Part shown: one piece after another, positions 6,940 to 14,295 of the stretch | Layout of the letters: each line of letters starts with the position of its first letter | Position numbering within the stretch: position 1 is the stretch's first letter | Source of the DNA: a virus | DNA: 20,682 nt | IMG/VR virus record: IMGVR_UViG_3300022725_000201 | Span: 1 to 20,682 of that record | Reading direction: 5' to 3' (one strand) | Notes under the pieces: model-generated | Seen by the model: the letters and a program-made list of their open reading frames with translations, nothing else | Told to the model about the DNA's origin: nothing | The model's database searches: none | Program-made: the position numbers and the translations under genes

Positions 6940-8242
6940 TCACTATCTTATTACTATCAACGCCTTTATAGGCATTTCTAGTATCAACTACTACTTTTGA
7001 ACTATTTAAAATCATATTATAATCAATATTTGAGTGATTTGTGGTAATAACAGAGCAGTCAAAACTTTGATTTAGCTCCGTACATAATTCAAATTCCTCT
7101 TTTACCATCGAATACATATCTCCTCTTGGAGTCCAAATTTTCTCCACATAAGGATCATAATATAATGTTTCAGCTCCCTCTTGATGAAGAAGCTCAATTA
7201 AATCAAGAGCTGGTGATTCTCTTACATCATCAATGTCTGGTTTGTAAGCAACACCAACAACTAAAACAGTTGATCCATTGATAGGCTTTTTAATCTTATT
7301 TAAAGCAGAACTTATTAGGTTTAATACAAATATTGGCATTTGAGAATTAATCTCTTCTGCAAGAGCAATGAATTTTGAGTTAAATTTCAAAGTTTTTAAT
7401 TTCCAAGCCAAATAATGAGGATCTTGGCTTATACAGTGACCACCGCACCCAGGACCAGGAGTAAACTTCATAAAACCAAAAGGTTTCGTTGAAGCAGCTT
7501 CAATTACTTCCCAAACATTTATATCAAGTTTTTGACAAGCAATTGCTATCTCATTAACAAGCCCAATATTTATCATTCTAAAAGTGTTTTCTAATATCTT
7601 GGTCATTTCAGCCACTTCCGCCGAACTAGCAGGAATTACAGTCTCGACGACATTCTTGTAGAATGCTGTCGCAACCTCTGTCGCCTCTTGTGTCGTTCCT
7701 CCCACAACCTTCGGTGTATTATATACATTATATGTAGGATTGCTTGGATCAATTCTTTCTGGAGAGAAAGCAATTAAAGGTTTTTGAGGTTCATAGTCTT
7801 CTAAAAGTTCAGTAAAGGGACCACTTGTAAATGTAGGATATACTGTTGATTCCAATATAACAAGTTGTTCATTTTTAATAGATAATAAAGTTCCATAGAT
7901 AGTCTCGGCAGCATTTAAAGCAGATGAGACATCAGGGTCTTTTGTTTTATTAAGTGGCGTAGGAACACAAACTAAAATAATATCAACTTCTAAATCATGT
8001 AGATTATACTTTTTAACTGCATTAAGCATATTGCTTTTAACCAGTTTCGAAAGATATGATGAGGGCACATCCCCTATATAGGAAGTGCCCTCGTTAATCT
8101 TATCCACTTTATTTTCATCTAAATCAAATATAGTTGTCCTATATCCTGATTTAGCACATTGAACAGATAAGGGGAGCCCTACATACCCTCCCCCAATTAT
8201 TAAAACCTTAGCAGTCTTATTTTTTATACTTTCTTTCAACAC
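6932..8242 (-). CDS. UDP-N-acetylhexosamine 6-dehydrogenase (nucleotide-sugar dehydrogenase, WbpA/WecC type)
   Basis: The enzyme oxidises C6 of a UDP-sugar in two NAD-dependent steps to a uronic acid used in surface polysaccharides. Visible features, numbered from the chosen start, are the Rossmann loop GGGYVG (17-22), VPTPL after the NAD domain, ESTVYP (131-136), the Lys/Asn pair in TKILENTFR (about K215, N219), and the catalytic cysteine in GCGGHC (C270). GGHC rather than GSC points to UDP-HexNAc rather than UDP-glucose substrates. I chose GTG at 8242 because it gives MLKESIKNKTAKVLIIGGGYVG, the usual family N-terminus, two bases after the upstream stop; a GTG at 8269 would add nine residues. 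Length is normal at 436 aa. In a phage this is an acquired metabolic gene, possibly altering host surface glycans. Confidence 0.92.
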   Translation of the reverse strand: MLKESIKNKTAKVLIIGGGYVGLPLSVQCAKSGYRTTIFDLDENKVDKINEGTSYIGDVPSSYLSKLVKSNMLNAVKKYNLHDLEVDIILVCVPTPLNKTKDPDVSSALNAAETIYGTLLSIKNEQLVILESTVYPTFTSGPFTELLEDYEPQKPLIAFSPERIDPSNPTYNVYNTPKVVGGTTQEATEVATAFYKNVVETVIPASSAEVAEMTKILENTFRMINIGLVNEIAIACQKLDINVWEVIEAASTKPFGFMKFTPGPGCGGHCISQDPHYLAWKLKTLKFNSKFIALAEEINSQMPIFVLNLISSALNKIKKPINGSTVLVVGVAYKPDIDDVRESPALDLIELLHQEGAETLYYDPYVEKIWTPRGDMYSMVKEEFELCTELNQSFDCSVITTNHSNIDYNMILNSSKVVVDTRNAYKGVDSNKIVRL

Positions 8243-8243
8243 T

Positions 8244-9179
8244 TTAATTACCCCACTTCTCAATAACACAATATCCTTCTGCTTTTAAATATTGTGATCT
8301 TATTATTGTATTTAAATATAATTCTCCAAAAGTCTTTTTAACTTTATCATTATAATCATTTAAATCATATATCGTAGGATTTCCGTGATAATAGTTCCCG
8401 TGATAAGAAAATACTATATTATGTTTTATAGAAAACCCATCAACAGTGTAAACGCTTATCTTTGTTTTAATAGGGTATTCTCTTTCAATTTTCCCATAAA
8501 CTTTTTCCATTTTATCAAGCCACTTTTGAGAAGTATTTGATACTTTTTTAGAACATTTGGGACAGTTTTGTCCTATTACTCTTTTATATGGAGAAGTTTT
8601 CCATTTATGTCCTTTACTACATTTCCACCACACTTTTTTATGACTTTTAGGAACAATATCATTAGGAAAAATAGCATTTCTATTATAATCCCACTCTATC
8701 AAAATATTTGGGAATAAAGTAGATAGACAATTATTATTATTTGCTTTTTGATTAACACAATATGGACACCCAGACTTAAGATTTGTTCTACTAACAATAT
8801 TAGTTTTCCAACTAGAATTACATTTATTGCACTTCCACCAAGCAATTCTATTACTCTTTGATGTAACATTATGTGGGCTCATATTTTCATTTTTATTATA
8901 ATCCCATTCTTTTGCTATCTCTGGAAATTTGGCAGACAAACAAGTAAGTTTTGTTGCTTTTTGTCCAACACAATATGGACATCCAGATTTAAGCGTAGTT
9001 CTAACTTTTATACAAGTTTTCCATATATTTAAACATTTCTTACATTTCCACCACGCTTTTTTATTGCTACCATAAGTTAATTTATTGGGATCCAATCCCA
9101 ACTTATTATTTTCTTTCCAGTCCCACTCTTTCATTAAATTTTCATAACTTATCAAATATTTATTTTTAGCAACCATCAT
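8244..9179 (-). CDS. Homing-endonuclease-like protein: three zinc ribbons plus C-terminal nuclease domain
   Basis: The 311-aa protein has three consecutive zinc-ribbon repeats of the 'EWD..N...WWKC..C...W......GCP.C' type, like the DUF4379 zinc-ribbon family (C46/C49/C67/C70; C117/C120/C138/C141; C187/H191/C206/C209). From residue 216 comes a small nuclease-like domain: REYPIKT, VDGF, FSYHGNYYHGNP, GELYLNTIIRSQYLKAEGY and a final EKW. This resembles the VSR/EDxHD-type fold found in phage and giant-virus endonucleases, with Glu, Asp and two His as likely catalytic residues. The same C-terminal domain ends the 372-aa protein upstream. It probably cuts DNA to promote its own spread. Two adjacent ATGs (9179, 9176) are possible starts and the ribosome binding site is weak. 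Confidence 0.85.
   Translation of the reverse strand: MMVAKNKYLISYENLMKEWDWKENNKLGLDPNKLTYGSNKKAWWKCKKCLNIWKTCIKVRTTLKSGCPYCVGQKATKLTCLSAKFPEIAKEWDYNKNENMSPHNVTSKSNRIAWWKCNKCNSSWKTNIVSRTNLKSGCPYCVNQKANNNNCLSTLFPNILIEWDYNRNAIFPNDIVPKSHKKVWWKCSKGHKWKTSPYKRVIGQNCPKCSKKVSNTSQKWLDKMEKVYGKIEREYPIKTKISVYTVDGFSIKHNIVFSYHGNYYHGNPTIYDLNDYNDKVKKTFGELYLNTIIRSQYLKAEGYCVIEKWGN
8251..8543. repeat. Direct repeat copy A: shared endonuclease C-terminal domain
   Basis: This stretch aligns without gaps (constant offset 1321) to 9572-9864, with roughly four bases in five matching by eye. It encodes the shared nuclease domain of the two endonuclease-like genes. The DNA similarity stops where the zinc-finger regions begin, so the duplicated unit is the nuclease domain. 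Confidence 0.8.
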
Positions 9180-9244
9180 TTATATTTTCTTCTAGCTTTC
9201 CCAAAATGCTCTTTCTCCTTTATTGCTCCGCTTTTATAATAATT

Positions 9245-9559
9245 TTAACTTTCATTTTTTAATCTCACTGTTGTCTTATTTACACAAGTAGTTTTATTCA
9301 AGCTGGGTCGGCTTTGCTTACCATCCATAGTTTCAATTAATAAATTGGAGGCATCTTCCAATGTAAAATAAGAACAATTATATTTGTCATTCTTTCTCTC
9401 AACAATAAAAGCAACAGGAAACTTATCAATATTTGGAATATCCACTAAATGATTATACTCAAAGCATAAAATTAAATATCCAATCTCGCTCTTTATAACT
9501 CTCATTTCCCTGAAATTATCAGGGTCTTCACAATCACTTGAATTTATTGTCTTTACCAT
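9245..9559 (-). CDS. 104-aa protein of unknown function between two endonuclease genes
   Basis: The product shows no recognised domain. A central beta-rich part (IGYLILCFEYNHLVDIP, then FPVAFIVERKNDKYNCSYF) looks folded, and the C-terminus is polar and basic. The ATG lies five bases after the stop of the 372-aa endonuclease-like gene. The same reading frame continues after the TAA for 22 more codons and stops at a TGA that overlaps the ATG of the next endonuclease gene, so the true C-terminus could once have been longer. The gene may be the original resident that the two mobile genes flank, or part of the mobile cassette. No function is proposed. Confidence 0.7.
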   Translation of the reverse strand: MVKTINSSDCEDPDNFREMRVIKSEIGYLILCFEYNHLVDIPNIDKFPVAFIVERKNDKYNCSYFTLEDASNLLIETMDGKQSRPSLNKTTCVNKTTVRLKNES

Positions 9560-9564
9560 TACTA

Positions 9565-10683
9565 CTAATCACTCCATTTCTCAATAAGACAATAGCCCTC
9601 TGCTTTTAAATATTGAGACCTTATTATTGTATTTAAATATAATTCTCTAAAAGTCTTTTTAGCTACACTATTATACTCATTAAGATTATATATTTCAGGA
9701 TTCCCATGCCAATAACTTCCGTGGTAAGAAAATATTATATTATGTTTTATAGAAAAGCCATCAACATTATAAGTTCTTTTAATTGTTTTAATAGGGTATT
9801 CTCTTTCAATTTTCCCATAAATCTTTTCCATTTTGTCTAACCATTTTTGAGATGTTTTGGATATTCTGTTAATACAATTAGGGCAACCATTTCCCTTTTT
9901 TGTGCGACAGCAAATATAAGTTTCCCAATTATGGCTACATTTACTACATTTCCACCATACTTTTAATGAACTTCCAAAAACAATATCATCTGGACTTAAA
10001 CTACTATTTTTACTATAATTCCACTCTTTCGCTATATCTGGACATACCGAAGATAAACTATTTTCATCACAAACTTTTCTATTACTACAATAAGGACAGC
10101 CATTGCCTTTTAAATGGTCGTTTGCGATTTGAGAAAATTTTCCATGGATATTACAAATTATAATTATCGGCTTATAACTTCCTTTATATTCGCATAATTT
10201 ATAATCATACTTATAACCGTGAGTTTTTCTCACTTTCTGAATAAACTCTTCACTTGATAGTAATTTCTGCCTACTCAGCTCCTCTAAGGCACATCTTTTA
10301 CAACCATAGCCACTTAAATGACTAATAGGGCGTTGTAAAAACTCTCCGTGAATAGAACATATAATTTTTATCTTAATATGATTTTTTTTATATCTTACTA
10401 AGGAATAGTTGTATTTATTACTATGTACTTTCTTTGCTTCTTTTATAAATTGCTCAGTTGTCTTAGTTTTATTTTTTTTCATTCTTATAAGACCACATTC
10501 TTTACAACCCATTTTACCAGATATATGATGATTTGGTCTAATTAGAAATTCTCCGTGAATAGAACATATAATTATACCTTTTGTTTGATTATTAATATAA
10601 TTAAATTTAGAATAATCATACTTTTTCTTATGTATAATGTTAGCTTTTTTTATAAATTGTTCTAAAGTTTTTCTTTTTACCAT
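9565..10683 (-). CDS. Homing-endonuclease-like protein: three DUF723-type fingers, one zinc ribbon, nuclease domain
   Basis: The 372-aa protein has three repeats of 'KYDYS..Y.......I.C.IHGEF.....HL.G..GC..C', the pattern of DUF723 treble-clef modules (ligands C40/H43/C60/C63, C109/H112/C128/C131, C177/H180/C196/C199). One WWKC..C type ribbon follows (C246/C249/C267/C270), then the same nuclease-like domain as the 311-aa protein (276-372: VDGFSIKHNIIFSYHG, YWHGNP, LYLNTIIRSQYLKAEGY). The finger arrays probably set DNA target choice and the last domain cuts. The start ATG follows GGATAAGGA. The gene ends in tandem stops TAG TAG TAA. It sits between the HTH gene and the 104-aa gene, as expected for an intergenic mobile endonuclease. 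Confidence 0.87.
   Translation of the reverse strand: MVKRKTLEQFIKKANIIHKKKYDYSKFNYINNQTKGIIICSIHGEFLIRPNHHISGKMGCKECGLIRMKKNKTKTTEQFIKEAKKVHSNKYNYSLVRYKKNHIKIKIICSIHGEFLQRPISHLSGYGCKRCALEELSRQKLLSSEEFIQKVRKTHGYKYDYKLCEYKGSYKPIIIICNIHGKFSQIANDHLKGNGCPYCSNRKVCDENSLSSVCPDIAKEWNYSKNSSLSPDDIVFGSSLKVWWKCSKCSHNWETYICCRTKKGNGCPNCINRISKTSQKWLDKMEKIYGKIEREYPIKTIKRTYNVDGFSIKHNIIFSYHGSYWHGNPEIYNLNEYNSVAKKTFRELYLNTIIRSQYLKAEGYCLIEKWSD
9572..9864. repeat. Direct repeat copy B: shared endonuclease C-terminal domain
   Basis: Partner of 8251-8543. The ungapped match covers the codons from the SQKWLDKMEK stretch to the last residues of both proteins. Similarity this high at the DNA level points to a fairly recent duplication, gene conversion, or two arrivals from a common pool. 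Confidence 0.8.
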
Positions 10684-10705
10684 TCCTTATCCATTGAGAA
10701 TTTCT

Positions 10706-11122
10706 CTATTCTTCCTTTTCTTTTAAAATTAATAAAACCTTCTCATCTTTTTTACATATCTTTTTGAGTTTCTTTATGGCTCCACCATATCTTTTTTTTC
10801 CATTCGAATAGTCTATATTACCTTGTAATAATTTATGTACCGTAGTCTGATGAACTCCAAGCTTGTCAGCAATTTGACTTTGTGTTAAACCCTCAAGTCG
10901 TAAAGTAACCACCTCTGTTTGTCTCTTAGTTAATGAAGAATTAATAATTCTAATGACTTCTCCCATTAATTTCTGTCGCAACTCTAAAAATTTATCAGAG
11001 TACTTTGCCATATTAAGTTGACCACGAAGTCCTTGATTTGACTGAAAATCTCCTAAAATATTCGGATCAACAGATATTTCTACTATTTTATACTGATAAG
11101 AATCAGATTTATTTTTTTTCAT
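10706..11122 (-). CDS. Sigma-70 region 4-like HTH protein
   Basis: The 138-aa product has a clear HTH at about residues 65-100: LTKRQTEVVTLRLEGLTQ followed by SQIADKLGVHQTTVHKLLQG, matching the sigma-70 region 4 / LuxR-type pattern. A basic C-terminal tail follows. The N-terminal 60 residues show no sigma region 2. I chose the ATG at 11122, preceded by AAAGAGGGTATTCA, because an upstream in-frame ATG at 11197 would overlap the primase gene and add 25 residues with no recognisable pattern. It could be a phage transcription factor acting on middle or late promoters, or a partial sigma-like protein. Position at the end of the replication cluster fits a regulatory switch, but there is no direct evidence. 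Confidence 0.82.
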   Translation of the reverse strand: MKKNKSDSYQYKIVEISVDPNILGDFQSNQGLRGQLNMAKYSDKFLELRQKLMGEVIRIINSSLTKRQTEVVTLRLEGLTQSQIADKLGVHQTTVHKLLQGNIDYSNGKKRYGGAIKKLKKICKKDEKVLLILKEKEE

Positions 11123-11141
11123 TGAATACCCTCTTTGTATA

Positions 11142-11912
11142 TTATTTCCAGATAGGATTAATATTTTGGTATTCGCTGGCTTCATTAAGCACTTCAATTA
11201 CTTTTGATGGTGTGTGTTTTACAAGAAATTCATCCATATCATTTATATCTTTTGGAAATGGATTTTTAGCCAATAAAGAAGTATGTTCCGTTTTATTTTT
11301 TTCTACTATTTGGCTCGCAGCAACTTGAGTTTCTGGCTCATTATCAAAAATGAGCACTATCTTGTTAGCATATCTTGATAATAAAGCCATTTGTCTTTTA
11401 GAAAAGAATTTTCCACAAGTCGCCACTACATTTTTTAGTCCATTTTGATGAGCAGAAATCACATCAAAATATCCCTCTACAACATATGCCTTTCCAGAAT
11501 TTAAGATTTCTTTTTTAGCAAAGGATAGCCCAAATAAATGCTGCCCCTTTTTATATGGCAAATTCATATATTTTGGTAAGCCCTTTTCTTTTAAAAAAGA
11601 ATTATCTTTTAATGCTCGACCAGCCATAGATATATATCTACCATATACATCCCTAATTGGCATAACCAAATTCCATAGCTTAAATTTACTATAAGAAGCG
11701 TTTTTAATTATACCTGACTTTCTAAGCTCTCTTGGGTCTATTTCCACAAATATTTTTTTCAGATCTTGAGGAAATAGACCCAATTGAAATTTATCAATAT
11801 AATCAGCATTAATTTTTCTTTTAAAAAGGTATTGTATAGTATCTTTATCTTTTAAAAGTCTTTTGTGACACACTTCCGTCACACTTTTATAAATATTGTT
11901 TTTATTACTCAT
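11142..11912 (-). CDS. DnaG-type primase core with TOPRIM domain, no zinc-binding domain
   Basis: The 256-aa protein synthesises RNA primers, by homology. Residues 25-50 (YLFKRKINADYIDKFQLGLFP) match the start of the DnaG catalytic core. Residues 80-130 show LVMPIRDVYGRYISMAGRAL, PKYMNLP and GQHLFGL, typical of the RNA polymerase domain. The TOPRIM part has VVEGYFDVI (E146) and LIFDNEPE (D190, E192), where bacterial DnaG usually has DGD, so the second acidic residue is Glu. Both the N-terminal CHC2 zinc domain and the C-terminal helicase-binding domain are absent. The start overlaps the end of a two-zinc-ribbon gene by eight bases, which may supply the missing zinc domain in trans. Confidence 0.88.
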   Translation of the reverse strand: MSNKNNIYKSVTEVCHKRLLKDKDTIQYLFKRKINADYIDKFQLGLFPQDLKKIFVEIDPRELRKSGIIKNASYSKFKLWNLVMPIRDVYGRYISMAGRALKDNSFLKEKGLPKYMNLPYKKGQHLFGLSFAKKEILNSGKAYVVEGYFDVISAHQNGLKNVVATCGKFFSKRQMALLSRYANKIVLIFDNEPETQVAASQIVEKNKTEHTSLLAKNPFPKDINDMDEFLVKHTPSKVIEVLNEASEYQNINPIWK

Positions 11913-12231
11913 CCTTGTTCTTTAGGTATTGTTTTAAACCAACCATAAAGGCTGAAGTAATATGAACTTGAGTATCACATTTCTCACAAAACGCTTTGTC
12001 ATCTTTAACATATAAAGATCTACTTTCATTACATTTTTGACAAAGTGACATAAACGGCTGTTTCTTTTTATTTCTTAAAAATTGCCCCATTCCCATTAAC
12101 GCCTTCTTGGTAAATTGCGTTATGTTTCTTATAGGATTTCCGCAAGATTCACAAATTACTTCATTTGTATCTTTATCTAATTTAGCATTAGTACTTTGTA
12201 AACAACCTTTCGTTGTACAATTTATTAACAT
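11905..12231 (-). CDS. Two-zinc-ribbon protein, possible primase partner
   Basis: The 108-aa product is a tandem repeat of one unit: a four-cysteine ribbon followed by a helix. Unit 1 has C5/C10 and a CESC pair, then ITQFTKKALMGMGQFLRNKK. Unit 2 has CQKC and CEKC, then ITSAFMVGLKQYLKNKDE. The gene starts in a TAATG overlap with recA and its end overlaps the primase start, so the three proteins are probably made together. Because the primase lacks its own zinc domain, the simplest idea is that this protein supplies template recognition. It might equally be a small ssDNA- or RNA-binding accessory. The repeat and ligands are seen; the partnership is inferred. Confidence 0.82.
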   Translation of the reverse strand: MLINCTTKGCLQSTNAKLDKDTNEVICESCGNPIRNITQFTKKALMGMGQFLRNKKKQPFMSLCQKCNESRSLYVKDDKAFCEKCDTQVHITSAFMVGLKQYLKNKDE

Positions 12232-13355
12232 TATTCCTCCTCATCTGGGACTTGCTCTAATTCTTGCTTGCTATTATCCTGTTTATAGTCATTTAATTTA
12301 AAATCCTTTATTTTTTGAATAATTTCGTTTCTTAAATTATCATCTAGTAAGGCTTTAGCAGCATTATCTTTTCCTACCCATTTTTGGTCCCCATAAACAT
12401 ATGAAGTGTTAGTTGGTCTTTCTAAGATAGAATATTTTTTTGCCAACTCAAAAACTTCTAGATTTTCATCTACAGGACCTTTTAAAAATTCTATTCTAAT
12501 ATCACAAGATTTAAAAGGAGGTCCAACTTTGTTTTTATCTATTCTAGTTCTCATAGTATAACCAATTAAATCTCCTCTAGAATCATATATTTTAGAATCT
12601 TTATTCTCTAATCTAGCAAAGTGAACCATAACCGAACAGCCGTGTTTCCAAGCCGAACCGCCAGTAGATTTTTCAGGATTTCCCCATAACTGCCCAGGAT
12701 CTACTCTAACCTGATTAATGGCAATAAAAATAACTCCAGTTTCTGCTAACAAAGGAATAAGCTTCCTAAGCTCTGGAGGTAAAAACCTACCCATTAATGC
12801 CATATTTGGCTTTCCTGGCTTACTTTGTTTTTCCATAGGAGGCTGAACACAAGCAATACTATCTAATACTATTAGACCACATCCTGACTTTTCCGCTCCC
12901 CCTGTCGCTTTAATTAAATCAAGCAAACCAAGTTTAGCCTTTTCCTTACCATATTCTTTGTGCGGAACACCACAAAGCCTTTCAAATATCATTACACCAT
13001 CATTTTCTTTAAATAATTGAAGCCTCGATAAATCAACCCCTAAAACCTTTGCCCATTCAGGATCAAAAGTTTGTTCAGCATCAATAAAGAAAGCCCAATT
13101 TTTGGGATCTTTTTTTTGCCACTCACGAATTGCTATCAAGCTCATAAGAGTTTTTCCACTGCTCTCTTTTCCAGCGAATTGAACTATTCTTCCCTGTGGT
13201 AATCCCCATACCCCAAGAGCCTCGTTGAGCGCCTGTGATCCAGTAGGGCTTACCTTTACTGTTTCTATTAGATCAGAATCTGCTTTGTAAAGAGATTCTT
13301 CTCCAAAATTCTTATTCATCTGTTTCCAGATCTTTTCCATTGTCGTCTGTGCCAT
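12231..13355 (-). CDS. recA: RecA-family recombinase
   Basis: The protein forms ATP-dependent filaments on ssDNA and drives strand exchange in phage recombination and repair. Visible are Walker A GKESSGKT (62-69), the catalytic glutamate in DAEQTFDP (E94), Walker B LIVLDS (161-166), and the L2 region INQVRVDPGQLWGNPEKSTG followed by G-SAWKHG (213-239), which matches bacterial RecA closely. An insertion of about 20 residues (about 130-155, KEYGKEKAK and neighbours) precedes Walker B. The C-terminus ends in an acidic tail (QVPDEEE) as in bacterial RecA. At 374 aa it is a normal length. The ATG follows GAGGTGAAAA and overlaps the dnaJ gene by 44 bases, so the ribosome binding site lies inside dnaJ. 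It resembles cellular RecA more than T4 UvsX. Confidence 0.95.
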   Translation of the reverse strand: MAQTTMEKIWKQMNKNFGEESLYKADSDLIETVKVSPTGSQALNEALGVWGLPQGRIVQFAGKESSGKTLMSLIAIREWQKKDPKNWAFFIDAEQTFDPEWAKVLGVDLSRLQLFKENDGVMIFERLCGVPHKEYGKEKAKLGLLDLIKATGGAEKSGCGLIVLDSIACVQPPMEKQSKPGKPNMALMGRFLPPELRKLIPLLAETGVIFIAINQVRVDPGQLWGNPEKSTGGSAWKHGCSVMVHFARLENKDSKIYDSRGDLIGYTMRTRIDKNKVGPPFKSCDIRIEFLKGPVDENLEVFELAKKYSILERPTNTSYVYGDQKWVGKDNAAKALLDDNLRNEIIQKIKDFKLNDYKQDNSKQELEQVPDEEE

Positions 13356-14295
13356 TTTTCACCTCGTTAATTTTTTTAATTTGCTCTTCGTTTAATTTCG
13401 GTATCTTGATATTTATACCTACTATGTGGTTTCCCTGACTCAATCCACAACCGCGTAGTCTTAGTAAAGATCCTGGTTGGGTTCCCGCAGGTACTTTAAT
13501 TTTTTTAATCCCAGCTAACGTATTAATGCTTTTAGAGCAGCCAGTAATCGCATCCAAAGCATCTATTATAATATTACTTCCTATTTCTCCTTTTGAGTTA
13601 TTTACTACTTGAAATTCACTATGTGGCTTATATCGTATAATTACACGTAAATTATCATCAATTTTAATTGAACTCCCTTCTTTTGTTCCAGAAAGGACAT
13701 TAATGTTTATATCTCTTTTAGAAATAACTTCTCTATTTCCAAAACAAGTTTTACAGACAGACTTTGGCTTTTTGCCAAAGCCCTTACAGACTCCGCAAGG
13801 AGTCGTCATAACTATCACACCTTGTTTTACTGTTCTCTGCCCAGAGCCATTACAAGGGTCACAATTATCATCTGACAAAAGAACTCCTGAACCATTACAA
13901 CTATGACATTTTCTGGCTTCCTTAAGCTCAAATTCTTTATTAACTCCACTATAAATTTCTTCTAAAGAAAGAAACAAATTTACACTTCTAATTCTTCTCG
14001 TATTCTGGCGATTAAAGCCTCCAAACGGAGTTCCACTAAATTGACTAAAAATATCATTAATGTCAAATGGAGAAAATCCCTGAAAATCTGTATTTTGGTG
14101 TTGAAAAGGATTATAATTACCATCCTTTAATAAATTATACGCTTCATTTATTTCTTTTGTTTTACTTTCTGCTTCAGCTTTATCTTTTTCTTTATGTAGG
14201 TCTGGATGCCATTCACGCACTAATGTCCTATAAGCTTTTTTAATTTCATCTTTTGAAGCATCTTTAGAAACACCTAAAACTTTATATGGATCCAT
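13312..14295 (-). CDS. dnaJ: DnaJ (Hsp40) co-chaperone with complete zinc-finger region
   Basis: The 327-aa protein is a type I DnaJ. The J domain (1-65) has HPD at 30-32. A Gly/Phe-rich linker (70-97) follows, then four zinc-binding repeats CHSCNGSG, CDPCNGSG, CGVCKGFG and CKTCFGNR (C130-C184), and two C-terminal substrate-binding beta domains ending in acidic residues. All eight cysteines are present. It stimulates an Hsp70 ATPase and binds unfolded clients; no DnaK is in the window, so it would work with host DnaK. It sits between ruvC (14-base overlap) and recA (44-base overlap), suggesting co-production with the recombination proteins. It is shorter than the E. coli protein (376 aa), mostly in the linker and C-terminus. 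Confidence 0.93.
   Translation of the reverse strand: MDPYKVLGVSKDASKDEIKKAYRTLVREWHPDLHKEKDKAEAESKTKEINEAYNLLKDGNYNPFQHQNTDFQGFSPFDINDIFSQFSGTPFGGFNRQNTRRIRSVNLFLSLEEIYSGVNKEFELKEARKCHSCNGSGVLLSDDNCDPCNGSGQRTVKQGVIVMTTPCGVCKGFGKKPKSVCKTCFGNREVISKRDININVLSGTKEGSSIKIDDNLRVIIRYKPHSEFQVVNNSKGEIGSNIIIDALDAITGCSKSINTLAGIKKIKVPAGTQPGSLLRLRGCGLSQGNHIVGINIKIPKLNEEQIKKINEVKNGTDDNGKDLETDE

Noticed and set aside
8251-9864. Transposon or insertion sequence formed by the two similar endonuclease ends
   Set aside because: The repeats are direct, lie within coding sequence and match at the protein-domain level; no terminal inverted repeats or transposase were found.
11123-11197. 25-residue N-terminal extension of the sigma-like protein
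   Set aside because: It overlaps the primase C-terminus in another frame; the internal ATG at 11122 has a good ribosome binding site.
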